A stretch of DNA of 13,434 nt from Oscillospiraceae bacterium (GCA_029068025.1 JAIEDJ010000255.1:1-13434), one strand, 5' to 3'. Positions 6,393-12,890 are shown, numbered from the stretch's first letter. Program-made: numbers and translations. Notes: a model not told the origin generated them from the sequence alone.

Positions 6393-6605
6393 CTTGTCAC
6401 CCGCTCCGCAGGCAGAGCCGCACGCAGAAGGCTTTTGCTCGGGCTTTCCACCCGCTCCGCACGCAGAACCGCAAGCTGAAGGCTTGTCACCCGAACCGCA
6501 CGCAGCGGGCTTGTCGCTTGTGCCGCAGGCGGAAGCCGCCCCCAGGGCAGAAGCAGCTGCGGTGCTGTTTTCGCTGTTCCAATCGGATAAATTCGCAAGT
6601 GCCAT
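6390..6605 (-). CDS. ACG-repeat Cys-rich peptide, predicted RiPP precursor
   Basis: The 71-residue peptide has an N-terminal leader-like part (MALANLSDWNSENS, then an Ala-rich stretch) and a core with six cysteines, at 27, 36, 45, 49, 62 and 66, every one inside Ala-Cys-Gly. Three of them follow a Lys-Pro-[AS]-Ala spacer, and 41-53 and 58-70 are near-identical 13-residue repeats. No signal peptide or membrane segment is seen. Together with the SPASM enzyme next door this matches, from memory, the 'ACGX-repeat peptide' class of predicted radical-SAM-modified peptides, whose final structure and role I do not know. Translation starts at ATG 6603-6605, nine bases after GGAGG. Two other overlapping frames here are artefacts of the repeats. 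It is the first gene of the operon and has its own sigma-A promoter. Confidence 0.85.
   Translation of the reverse strand: MALANLSDWNSENSTAAASALGAASACGTSDKPAACGSGDKPSACGSACGAGGKPEQKPSACGSACGAGDK
6396..6485 (-). repeat. Two 39-bp in-gene repeats encoding ACG-ACG modules
   Basis: Bases 6447-6485 and 6396-6434 encode KPSACGSACGAG plus one variable residue (Gly or Asp), separated by four codons. The DNA copies differ mainly at third positions and the protein is conserved, so the repeat has drifted under selection on the peptide. Confidence 0.75.
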
Positions 6606-6653
6606 GTTAATGTACCTCCGTGTTTTATTCGGAATTTTTGTTTCCGTGACTTA

Positions 6654-6682
6654 ATTCTAACACATCAAAATGTTATTTACAA
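6654..6682 (-). promoter_or_regulatory. Promoter of the ACG-peptide operon
   Basis: On the minus strand TTGTAA (6682-6677) is followed after 17 bases by TAGAAT (6659-6654). The predicted start near 6647 leaves a leader of about 40 bases with GGAGG. It is the only good promoter before the precursor gene and points away from the HxlR gene. Confidence 0.65.
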
Positions 6683-6697
6683 GTACGCACTTTTTTA

Positions 6698-6731
6698 TTA
6701 CCGGGTAACCTTTTTGTAACCTTTGCGTTAC
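6698..6731. promoter_or_regulatory. Phased GTAAC repeats, candidate HxlR operator
   Basis: The block holds the perfect palindrome TTACC-G-GGTAA (6698-6708), the direct repeat GTAACCTTT at 6705-6713 and 6716-6724, and an inverted GTTAC at 6727-6731. The GTAAC/GTTAC units step by 11 bases, one helical turn. It lies between the -35 boxes of two divergent promoters, the usual place for a shared operator. Binding by the adjacent regulator is inferred from position. Confidence 0.5.
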
Positions 6732-6761
6732 GGCGGGAAATATCAACGAAAAAAATTTCTC

Positions 6762-6790
6762 TTGACTTTTTTAAGCACATATATTATAAT
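6762..6790 (+). promoter_or_regulatory. Promoter of the HxlR regulator gene
   Basis: TTGACT (6762-6767) and TATAAT (6785-6790) are separated by 17 bases, one mismatch from consensus. Transcription should start near 6797, giving a short leader that contains GGAGG at 6820-6824. Confidence 0.8.
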
Positions 6791-6831
6791 TTAAATATAA
6801 CATTCTATTTTGAACTATTGGAGGAAATACC

Positions 6832-7158
6832 ATGCTGACAAAAGAAGAAATGCCCGCCTGCCCTGTAGCCACGACAGTTGCCCTGATCGGCAGCAAGTGG
6901 AAGCTGCTGATAATGAGAAACCTGCTTTCCCGCCCGTGGAGATTTAACGAGCTACGCAAGGATCTGAACGGAGTAAGCCAGAAGGTACTGACAGACAGTC
7001 TGCGTTCAATGGAGGAAGACGGGATAATTATCCGAACCGTTTATCCGGAAGTTCCGCCGCGCGTGGAGTATTCGCTCTCCGAGCTGGGAGAGTCTATGCG
7101 CCCGATCATGGACGCTATGTACGCTTTTGGTATGGAGTATAAGAAAAGCAGAATATAA
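6832..7158 (+). CDS. HxlR-family winged-helix regulator
   Basis: The 108-residue protein starts with the family hallmark CPVATTVALIGSKWKLLI (10-27), followed by a winged helix (about 28-82: RFNELRKDLNGVSQKVLTDSLRSMEEDGII, then the wing with RVEYSLSELG). Family members such as HxlR, YodB and HypR bind DNA as dimers, and in several of them the conserved N-terminal cysteine, here Cys10, senses quinones, diamide or disulfide stress. The gene is divergent from the ACG-peptide operon and shares its 226-base promoter region, so it is the natural candidate regulator of that operon and of itself. The operon's two flavoproteins and its SirTM/macrodomain pair fit a redox or electrophile response. It is followed by a terminator at 7361-7387. 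Confidence 0.9.
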   Translation: MLTKEEMPACPVATTVALIGSKWKLLIMRNLLSRPWRFNELRKDLNGVSQKVLTDSLRSMEEDGIIIRTVYPEVPPRVEYSLSELGESMRPIMDAMYAFGMEYKKSRI

Positions 7159-7238
7159 CCGTATCTCCGTGTATATTGTTCTGCGATCTGAATAGTTATC
7201 GTCTTAAAAAATCTTGCCGCCTTGCAGCGAAGGTGGCT

Positions 7239-7355
7239 CAGCTTGTATAAAAACCCCTCTCGGGGAGAGGGGGAGAGAGAATAGTGGGGCTCCGCCCCGC
7301 GCCCCGCCAAAGGGCTGCGCCCTTTGGAATCCCCCAAATAGGACTTTTTCTACAG
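7239..7355 (+). repeat. Dispersed intergenic repeat, copy A
   Basis: This stretch, from CAGCTTGTATA to TTTTTCTACAG, aligns along its length with the reverse complement of 12724-12890. It contains hairpins CCCCTCTC-GGG-GAGAGGGG, GGGGC-TCC-GCCCC and CCAAAGGGC-TGC-GCCCTTTGG. It lies between two related hairpins (7216-7237 and 7361-7382). With copy B it marks a family of structured intergenic elements. Frames read through it are not considered genes because they have no ribosome site. The stretch 7159-7432 holds nothing else but the terminator. Confidence 0.75.
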
Positions 7356-7360
7356 TCTGT

Positions 7361-7387
7361 GCCGCCTTCCTGTAAAGGCGGCTTTTT
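7361..7387 (+). terminator. Rho-independent terminator after the HxlR gene
   Basis: GCCGCCTT pairs perfectly with AAGGCGGC around the loop CCTGTA and is followed directly by TTTTT. It separates the HxlR gene and repeat copy A from the sigma-factor operon. Confidence 0.8.
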
Positions 7388-7432
7388 GTATCATAAAACA
7401 CGCACAAAAAATCTGCTCCAAATTTGTGCAGC

Positions 7433-7461
7433 TTGACAAATTTTCGCATTTAGTTTATAAT
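7433..7461 (+). promoter_or_regulatory. Consensus promoter of the ECF sigma operon
   Basis: TTGACA (7433-7438) and TATAAT (7456-7461) are perfect consensus boxes with 17-base spacing. This is a housekeeping-type promoter, so basal transcription need not depend on the encoded ECF factor; a separate ECF-type promoter was not recognised. Confidence 0.85.
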
Positions 7462-7532
7462 TTTTTAAAAAGCGCCGAATTTTTTAATAGAAAATGTGTT
7501 TGTAATTATAGGAACCACCGAGGAGGAATAAC

Positions 7533-8093
7533 ATGGAGGATCGCGAAATAATCGGACTGTTTTTCAAACGCGATGAAACGGCTCTCCGCGAGGTCTCGCA
7601 AAAATACGGGACATACTGCAAAGCGATCGCACGAAATATCTTAAATAATACGGAAGAAGCGGAGGAGTGCGTCAACGATACATATATGCGCGCATGGGAA
7701 TCGATACCGCCGAAAAAGCCGTCCGTGCTGAGCGCGTATTTAGGACGGATAACAAGAAATCTTGCGTTGAACAGGATCCGTTTTTTCAAGTCCCAGAAGC
7801 GCGGCGGCGGTGAGTCCGAGCTGTCGTTTGACGAGCTTGACGAGTTCGTGTCCGGCAAATATTCCGTTGAGCTCGAATCGGAACGCAAGGAGGTTGTCGC
7901 CGCGCTGAACGCCTTTCTGGACAAGCTCCCCGCGCGTCAGCGGCTGCTGTTTGTCGGACGATATTGGGGCTGCTGCGACCTCGCGGAGCTTGCCAAACGG
8001 CACGGAATGTCGCGGAGCGCAGTTTCGGAAAATCTCGCGAAAACGCGGGAAATGCTCAGAAATTATTTGTCGAAAAGAGGTTTTGAAATATGA
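7533..8093 (+). CDS. ECF-type sigma-70 family RNA polymerase sigma factor
   Basis: The 186-residue protein has a sigma region 2 (about 20-88: ALREVSQKYG, then AEECVNDTYMRAWESIPP and YLGRITRNLALNRIR) for the -10 element and core binding, and a region 4 helix-turn-helix (about 122-180: DKLPARQRLLFVGRYW, then LAELAKRHGMSRSAVSENLAKTR) for the -35 element. There is no region 1 or 3, as expected for an ECF factor. It starts at ATG 7533 behind GAGGAGGAA. Its stop overlaps the next start (ATGA, 8090-8093), the usual coupling of an ECF factor to its anti-sigma gene. It probably drives transcription of an envelope-stress response including this operon; the regulon is unknown. Confidence 0.92.
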   Translation: MEDREIIGLFFKRDETALREVSQKYGTYCKAIARNILNNTEEAEECVNDTYMRAWESIPPKKPSVLSAYLGRITRNLALNRIRFFKSQKRGGGESELSFDELDEFVSGKYSVELESERKEVVAALNAFLDKLPARQRLLFVGRYWGCCDLAELAKRHGMSRSAVSENLAKTREMLRNYLSKRGFEI

Positions 8094-8809
8094 CAAAGGA
8101 ACAATTTATAAACGTCATAGGCGATATCGACGACAAATTTCTGAGCGAGCTTGCCGCCGAATATCCGCCGAATGACGGTGACGATTTTTATGACGTGTTT
8201 ATCGAGGATATGGAAAAGCCGCAGACTATCCGCCTGACTGATCGGCGCGTTCCGTTTTGGAAGATCGCGGCTTCCGCGGCGGCTGTTGTTTGCGTGATCA
8301 CGGCGGGACTTTTCGTATTCCTGAGACAGCAGCCGCAGTATGTACCGTCTCCCGGCGACAGCAGAAGCGGAGTGAGCATATCGAATCCAAAGAGCGACCC
8401 GGCGAGCGAATTCAGTTCAACGATACCGGAAAGCTCCGACAGTGACATATCAAGTGAAGATCGTCCCAAATACGGTTTCTTTACGGTTTGGTTCAAAAAT
8501 GATGTGACCGACACGGGCGGAAATAAGATGACTTTTCGTTCGGAGACCGTGGTCAAATCCAACAGCCTTGATTTTGCGCAGATCGGTATTGAATACAGAG
8601 GAGCAACGGAAGGATTTCCGATCTATGTTCAAATATACAAAAAAGCTGATAGGAAAGAGCGGAGCGTCAGCGAAATGGTCAAATTTACCGACAGCGGGGC
8701 GGATAAGCTGACAATAAACTACACGGAAGCTGTCGAGCCGGGAGACGAGCTTGTGCTTTTAATAACCGCGAGCGAAGGCGCTTATGCAGAGGGATCGTGG
8801 ATGCCGTAA
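8090..8809 (+). CDS. Single-pass membrane protein, predicted anti-sigma factor
   Basis: The 239-residue protein has a charged cytoplasmic part (1-56), one membrane helix (about 57-78, KIAASAAAVVCVITAGLFVFL), a Ser/Pro/Asp-rich linker (85-125) and an extracytoplasmic beta-rich domain (about 128-239). This is the layout of a transmembrane anti-sigma factor, and the gene overlaps the sigma gene by four bases. The cytoplasmic part lacks the His-x3-Cys-x2-Cys zinc motif of the ZAS class, so the sigma-binding mode would be of a different type. Similar proteins are common beside ECF genes in Clostridia but I do not recognise a named family. The role rests on position and topology. Confidence 0.7.
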   Translation: MTKEQFINVIGDIDDKFLSELAAEYPPNDGDDFYDVFIEDMEKPQTIRLTDRRVPFWKIAASAAAVVCVITAGLFVFLRQQPQYVPSPGDSRSGVSISNPKSDPASEFSSTIPESSDSDISSEDRPKYGFFTVWFKNDVTDTGGNKMTFRSETVVKSNSLDFAQIGIEYRGATEGFPIYVQIYKKADRKERSVSEMVKFTDSGADKLTINYTEAVEPGDELVLLITASEGAYAEGSWMP

Positions 8810-8833
8810 AAAATAACAGGGGGAAAATATATT

Positions 8834-10186
8834 ATGAAAAAGACAAAATTCACAGCATTGGCATTAGCACTTGTAATGGGGATCGGAGCGCTTTCCGGGT
8901 GCTCCGATGAAGACGAGCCGCAGATGGAATATATTGACGCGGGCGCGCTTGCGAACGCGTCCCTGCCGCAGATCTCGGCGGTCGATCTTGAGAACGGCGA
9001 TAATCCAAGCGCGGCGGGCGGTTCGGCAGGAAGTTCGGGTCACGAAGCTCCGGGCTCTGGCAATTCGGTCTCCGACAGCTCGGGCAGCACACAGCCGTCC
9101 GGAAATTCCGCCGGCACATCAAGCCCGGCAAATAATTCAAACAGCGCACCGACCGAAAGCAAGACCGCCGAGATCGTGATTCCGAATGTGACCGAGTACG
9201 GCACTTATATCGCGGAATTCGGCGTGTTCGATTCGGAAAAGGCAAAGTCCGTGCTGCTCGGCGGCGTTGATATAACGCCCACGATCCGTGATTACGGCAA
9301 GGATGATCCTGATCATCAGTATCCCGTCTACAGTTGGGATACCGACGGCGTGAGCCTTTATGTAAACAACAATTATCCATCCCTGGATTTGCATAAAGAA
9401 CAAGCAACTCTTATTTATACGATGTTTCTTCCGCCAAATAACAGATCAAACGGCTTCATTGACGATTACGAGCACATAAACGACGAGCTTGATTTTTGCA
9501 CGCGTGAACAGGCAGTTAAAAACATCAAAGAAACTCTCAATAAAATAGGCATAACCGTGTCCGGCAGCGCCGACGTTTACACGCTATGCCAAGGCGATCT
9601 GCAAAAGCTTGTTGATGAGGATATCGCTGCGGGGAGATTTTACGATCCTCACTCGTCAATGAAGGATCTGGACAGGAAGCCTTTGACGTCATATACCGTG
9701 GATAAATCACAGGAGGGTTACTACATAGTTTTCAAGCAGGAGAACAGTGGAGTTCCGGTTTATAATTTTCATCACCATTACAAGACTTTCACAGATCTGA
9801 CGATCTTCCATCCGGAAATAACCGCAATATATTCCGCGGACGGATTGGTTCGGCTGAGTGTAAACGGATACCGCAGCAATATAACCGAAACGGGAAAGGT
9901 AAATCAGCTTATCTCTCCGGAATCCGCCGTGCAGTCGGTGACAAAGAAATATACCGATATGGGCGCGTCGCGCGTTGACTTTGATAAGCTGGAATTGATG
10001 TACGTATTAACTCCCAACACCATAGACGGCAAGATCAACATACTTAAAGCGAAGCTGATCCCCGCGTGGGTCTGCACTGTTCATTATACACAATGGACGC
10101 TTGACAAAGATATCAGGGATTATGGCTACGTCACATCAAAGGATGTCGTGCTGATAGACGCGCAGACGGGGGCTGAGATCATATGA
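8834..10186 (+). CDS. Lipoprotein with PepSY/YycI-like C-terminal region
   Basis: The 450-residue precursor has a signal peptide with lipobox LSGC (Cys23), so it should be lipid-anchored outside the membrane. Residues about 55-110 are a Gly/Ser/Asn-rich linker of low complexity. The rest is a folded region ending in KLIPAWVCTVHY and DVVLIDAQTGAEII, which resembles the PepSY/YycI style ending (PAW...IDA-TG). PepSY-like lipoproteins act as inhibitors or sensors at the membrane surface; here the protein may sense a ligand and talk to the permeases or the anti-sigma protein. No catalytic motif was seen. Ribosome site AGGGGGAAAA precedes the ATG, and the stop overlaps the next start by four bases (ATGA). 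Confidence 0.75.
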   Translation: MKKTKFTALALALVMGIGALSGCSDEDEPQMEYIDAGALANASLPQISAVDLENGDNPSAAGGSAGSSGHEAPGSGNSVSDSSGSTQPSGNSAGTSSPANNSNSAPTESKTAEIVIPNVTEYGTYIAEFGVFDSEKAKSVLLGGVDITPTIRDYGKDDPDHQYPVYSWDTDGVSLYVNNNYPSLDLHKEQATLIYTMFLPPNNRSNGFIDDYEHINDELDFCTREQAVKNIKETLNKIGITVSGSADVYTLCQGDLQKLVDEDIAAGRFYDPHSSMKDLDRKPLTSYTVDKSQEGYYIVFKQENSGVPVYNFHHHYKTFTDLTIFHPEITAIYSADGLVRLSVNGYRSNITETGKVNQLISPESAVQSVTKKYTDMGASRVDFDKLELMYVLTPNTIDGKINILKAKLIPAWVCTVHYTQWTLDKDIRDYGYVTSKDVVLIDAQTGAEII

Positions 10187-10971
10187 GATTCTTACACGCT
10201 TTTTTTAATGATATGAAGCGCCGCGTTATCTCGCCGAGCTTTTGGATAATGGTGTTTCTCGCCGCGGCGGCTTATATCGCGAGCAGCATTGAAGAGCTTA
10301 AATTCATGTGGAACAGCAGCCATGCCGACGTGCTTTATTTCTTCGACATGGCGCATAATATCGGATATTTCTCATCTATTTCGCTTCTATGCTGCACAGC
10401 CATAAACTGCACTTCTTTTCTTAACGACTATCACAGCTTTTATTACAGAAGCGCGGCGCTTCGTTCGGGAAAACGCAATTACGCTCTGTCCAAATATCTG
10501 TCATGCGTAGTCACAGGCGGTCTTACATTAGCGCTCGGGTTGGTGCTTGTGTTTCTGATCCTGATGTTACGGTTTCCGTTTATATCGGAGGACAGCAACG
10601 TTCTTGACAGTTGGCTTCACTCGGGCTATTTCGGCGGAGAGAGCCTGGAGCGCGGAAATTACTTCGGTTTCGCGGTGATCTGCGCGTTTTTGGCATTCCT
10701 TTTCGGTGCTGTATGGTCGGCGGTCGGAGTGTGCGTTTCGGCGTTTATCACGGACAGATACGTTGCCTCGTTTTCGCCTTATGTGATATGGTATGTGACA
10801 AAAAAGCTGCTTAAAGGAATATTCAGAACAGAGGTCATTTTCAGAGGAAATTACAATATCGGCGGAACGGCGGGCAGTCTGCTGTTCGCGGTCGGATATC
10901 TCGGCGTGGTGATCGCGGTGCTTGGAGTGATTTTCTGTATCAAGGCTTGCAGGAGGTGCGCGGATCAATGA
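10183..10971 (+). CDS. ABC-2-type membrane permease subunit
   Basis: The 262-residue protein has about six hydrophobic segments (near 20-36, 58-80, 108-133, 165-192, 195-212 and 233-256) and a short cytoplasmic N-terminus, like one permease half of a small ABC-2 exporter. It starts in the ATGA overlap with the lipoprotein gene and ends in an ATGA overlap with the next gene. Its family cannot be named more precisely; substrates of related BcrA-linked transporters include bacitracin-like and lantibiotic-like peptides. Two different permeases with one ATPase suggest a heterodimeric membrane channel. Confidence 0.75.
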   Translation: MRFLHAFFNDMKRRVISPSFWIMVFLAAAAYIASSIEELKFMWNSSHADVLYFFDMAHNIGYFSSISLLCCTAINCTSFLNDYHSFYYRSAALRSGKRNYALSKYLSCVVTGGLTLALGLVLVFLILMLRFPFISEDSNVLDSWLHSGYFGGESLERGNYFGFAVICAFLAFLFGAVWSAVGVCVSAFITDRYVASFSPYVIWYVTKKLLKGIFRTEVIFRGNYNIGGTAGSLLFAVGYLGVVIAVLGVIFCIKACRRCADQ

Positions 10972-11837
10972 AAAACATACTCAAAAACGCGAAATGCTGC
11001 TCAAAGATCGCCGCGCAGAACATTTTATCATGGGCACAGAATTACCGGATGATAATGCTGCTGCTTTTGCTTGGCGCGACCGTCGCGCAGTACTGCGCGG
11101 AACTTGAGCCGTATTCGGATAAGGTCAGAGCGGAAATAAACGGACTCGCCGTTCTGCCGGTAATGTACAACAGTTATATAAGCTATTTTCGTGTGGTGAT
11201 ACAGCTCGGAATAGTTTTGATGTTCAGCAACGCGCCGTTTAAAAACGCCGATTCGATGTTTTGCGTAATGCGCACGGGCTATGCCAGATGGTGCGCCGGC
11301 GAGCTGCTGTATATAGTTTCGGCTTCGTTCATTTACACAGTCTCGCTGTTTGTGATGACAAATATTTTCTGTGTGAACAAACTTACATATTCGCTTAAAT
11401 GGGGCAGAACATTCACAGCAATGCAAGACGGCACATTTGGTTACGGCGTGCACAGCAAGGTCTTGCTGCAATACAAGCCGCTTGAAGCGCTGCTGCACAC
11501 GATGCTGTTTATTTTCTTGCTGTCTGTGCTTTTCGGGCTTTTGATCTTTCTGATGTCGAGCTTGGTCGGCAGATCGTCGGGGGTTTTTATAGCGTCGGCG
11601 CTGGTTCTGCTGGGATTAATGCCCAACTTCACTCAGCGCCCCGCGCTCATAGCGAAGCTGTCGCCTTGCTCGCTCACGGAAATAAGCATGACGGACAAGC
11701 TCGGGATATCCTATTACCCAAGCCTCGCTTACGCGTACACGGTGCTTTGTGTATTGATAGTGATCTTGTTCTCGGCGAACATCATTATTTATTCAAACAG
11801 GAAAATTCGGCAGAATATCTATGCGGCGGAGGTGTGA
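10968..11837 (+). CDS. Second ABC-2-type membrane permease subunit
   Basis: The product has 289 residues from ATG 10968. A longer frame from 10947 is rejected because AGGAGGTG (10951-10958) lies nine bases before the later ATG, which overlaps the previous stop as ATGA. Hydrophobic segments near 27-43, 75-92, 110-132, 178-205, 208-228 and 252-276 indicate a multipass membrane protein. The stop is two bases before the ATPase start. It pairs with the upstream permease and the downstream ATPase in one transporter; substrate unknown. Confidence 0.75.
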   Translation: MKNILKNAKCCSKIAAQNILSWAQNYRMIMLLLLLGATVAQYCAELEPYSDKVRAEINGLAVLPVMYNSYISYFRVVIQLGIVLMFSNAPFKNADSMFCVMRTGYARWCAGELLYIVSASFIYTVSLFVMTNIFCVNKLTYSLKWGRTFTAMQDGTFGYGVHSKVLLQYKPLEALLHTMLFIFLLSVLFGLLIFLMSSLVGRSSGVFIASALVLLGLMPNFTQRPALIAKLSPCSLTEISMTDKLGISYYPSLAYAYTVLCVLIVILFSANIIIYSNRKIRQNIYAAEV

Positions 11838-11839
11838 TA

Positions 11840-12478
11840 ATGAGTATTATTTCGGTCAACGGACTTGTAAAACGCTTCGGAAAAAACACCGTATTAAACG
11901 GCGTAAACGTCGAGTTTGAAGCCCACCGGATCCATGGACTTATCGGCAGAAACGGCAGCGGAAAAACCGTTCTGATGAAATGTATCTGCGGTTTAACTCC
12001 TATAACGGGCGGCACGGTAACGGTAAGCGGAAAGCGTATCGGCAAGGATTGTGAGATAATCCCAAACGCGGGAGTTATCATTGAGACCCCGGGATTCCTG
12101 CCGAATTTATCGGGCTATTCCAATCTGAAAAATCTCGCGGCACTTAATGGCAGGATCGGAAAGGACGAGGTTCGCGCGGCGATCTCAAAGGTCGGACTGA
12201 ACCCCGACGAGAAAAAGCACGTTGGCAAGTATTCTCTCGGAATGCGCCAGCGCTTGGGACTTGCGCAGGCGATCATGGAGGATCCTGAGATCCTGATCCT
12301 CGACGAACCGATGAACGGCTTGGACAAGGACGGCGTTAAGGATATGCGCCAGTACCTGCTTGATCTGAAGGCTCAAGGCAAGACGATCCTGATAGCCTCG
12401 CACTCCGCAGAGGACATCGATGTGCTGTGCGATACGGTTTGCGAGATGGATAAAGGCATATTGACTCCCATTAGATAA
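11840..12478 (+). CDS. ABC transporter ATP-binding protein, BcrA-like
   Basis: The 212-residue ATPase carries Walker A GRNGSGKT (36-43), the signature YSLGMRQR (131-138), Walker B ILILDEP (151-157) and the switch histidine in ASHS (His188). This is a small ATPase of the bacitracin/lantibiotic-export type. An upstream in-frame start at 11666 is rejected because that region codes for the preceding permease in another frame; ATG 11840 has GGAGGTG at 11827-11833. The protein ends soon after the switch region, as a short version of the family. It should power the two permeases, and is the last gene of the operon before the cruciform terminator. Confidence 0.92.
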   Translation: MSIISVNGLVKRFGKNTVLNGVNVEFEAHRIHGLIGRNGSGKTVLMKCICGLTPITGGTVTVSGKRIGKDCEIIPNAGVIIETPGFLPNLSGYSNLKNLAALNGRIGKDEVRAAISKVGLNPDEKKHVGKYSLGMRQRLGLAQAIMEDPEILILDEPMNGLDKDGVKDMRQYLLDLKAQGKTILIASHSAEDIDVLCDTVCEMDKGILTPIR

Positions 12479-12489
12479 AACATAATTTT

Positions 12490-12612
12490 GGCAGCGTATT
12501 ATACTAATCCCACTTTAGAGTATTGAGATAAGTGCGACAATTACCGCACAGTTACCTATTTTTTTATAGGAAACTCTAAGTGGGATAAGTATTAGGCGCT
12601 GCCGATTTTTTT
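12490..12612 (+). repeat. MITE-like cruciform element ending in a T tract
   Basis: Arms 12490-12521 and 12573-12603 are imperfect inverted repeats starting GGCAGCG and ending CGCTGCC, with four mismatches and a one-base gap over about 32 positions. Between them lie two smaller hairpins: GTGCG/CGCAC (12532-12549) and CCTAT/ATAGG (12555-12570, loop of six T). Seven T follow at 12606-12612, so on the plus strand it would also end transcription of the ABC operon. No transposase frame is inside. A non-autonomous mobile element or a structured RNA are both possible; only one copy is in the window. Confidence 0.65.
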
Positions 12613-12647
12613 CCCGCTGCCGGTCCGCCACATTTTTATAAGATATA

Positions 12648-12676
12648 TTGCATTATTATCGTATTTGTGATACAAT
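12648..12676 (+). promoter_or_regulatory. Promoter upstream of repeat copy B
   Basis: TTGCAT (12648-12653) and TACAAT (12671-12676) are separated by 17 bases. It points toward the permease at 12961, but 284 bases and a repeat element lie between, so the leader would run through the structured repeat. Confidence 0.55.
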
Positions 12677-12694
12677 AAAAATGCCGTCAAAAAT

Positions 12695-12719
12695 ATTTAA
12701 GGATTATTTAATAATTTCC
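12695..12719 (+). repeat. 25-bp direct repeat, left copy
   Basis: This AT-rich sequence (begins ATTTAAGGATTATTT) is identical to 12897-12921. The two copies bracket repeat copy B. Confidence 0.8.
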
Positions 12720-12723
12720 CGGT

Positions 12724-12890
12724 CTGTAGAAAGAGTACTTATTTGGGGATTTCAAAGGGCGAAGTCCTTTGATGGGGTGCGGGGCGAAGGTCTGTCGGTC
12801 AGCCCCTCTGTCACTTTGGTGACATCTCCCCGGCGGGGAGTCACCCGCAATTCTCTCCCCCTCTCCCCGGGAGGGGGGGTATACAAGCTG
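12724..12890 (-). repeat. Dispersed intergenic repeat, copy B (inverted relative to copy A)
   Basis: The reverse complement runs from CAGCTTGTATA to CTTTCTACAG and follows copy A (7239-7355) with an extra segment of about 50 bases. The extra part holds GTCAC-TTTG-GTGAC and CTCCCCG-G-CGGGGAG hairpins. The 84-residue frame across it lacks a ribosome site and is treated as an artefact of the repeat. Confidence 0.75.

Noticed and set aside
6396..6485. CRISPR-like repeat pattern in the peptide gene
   Set aside because: Only two full units, in frame with a coding sequence, with no regular unique spacers and no cas genes.
6394..6654. Open frame of 86 codons on the plus strand opposite the ACG-peptide gene, and a second minus frame at 6374-6598
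   Set aside because: Both arise from the GC-rich repeats read in other frames. Neither has a ribosome site, while the 71-residue frame has GGAGG and a repeated Cys motif beside a SPASM gene.
7041..7449. Two minus-strand frames of 81-98 codons across repeat copy A
   Set aside because: They overlap the HxlR gene or the repeat, have no promoter or ribosome site, and are explained by conservation of the repeat DNA.
8850..9407. 185-codon minus-strand frame opposite the lipoprotein gene
   Set aside because: Arg/Ser/Pro-rich composition typical of a shadow of a Gly/Ser/Asn linker; the plus frame has a signal peptide, lipobox and operon overlaps.
11666..11839. Longer start for the ABC ATPase at 11666
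   Set aside because: The extra 58 codons overlap the end of the permease gene in another frame, and the ATG at 11840 has a strong GGAGGTG site and begins a normal ATPase N-terminus.
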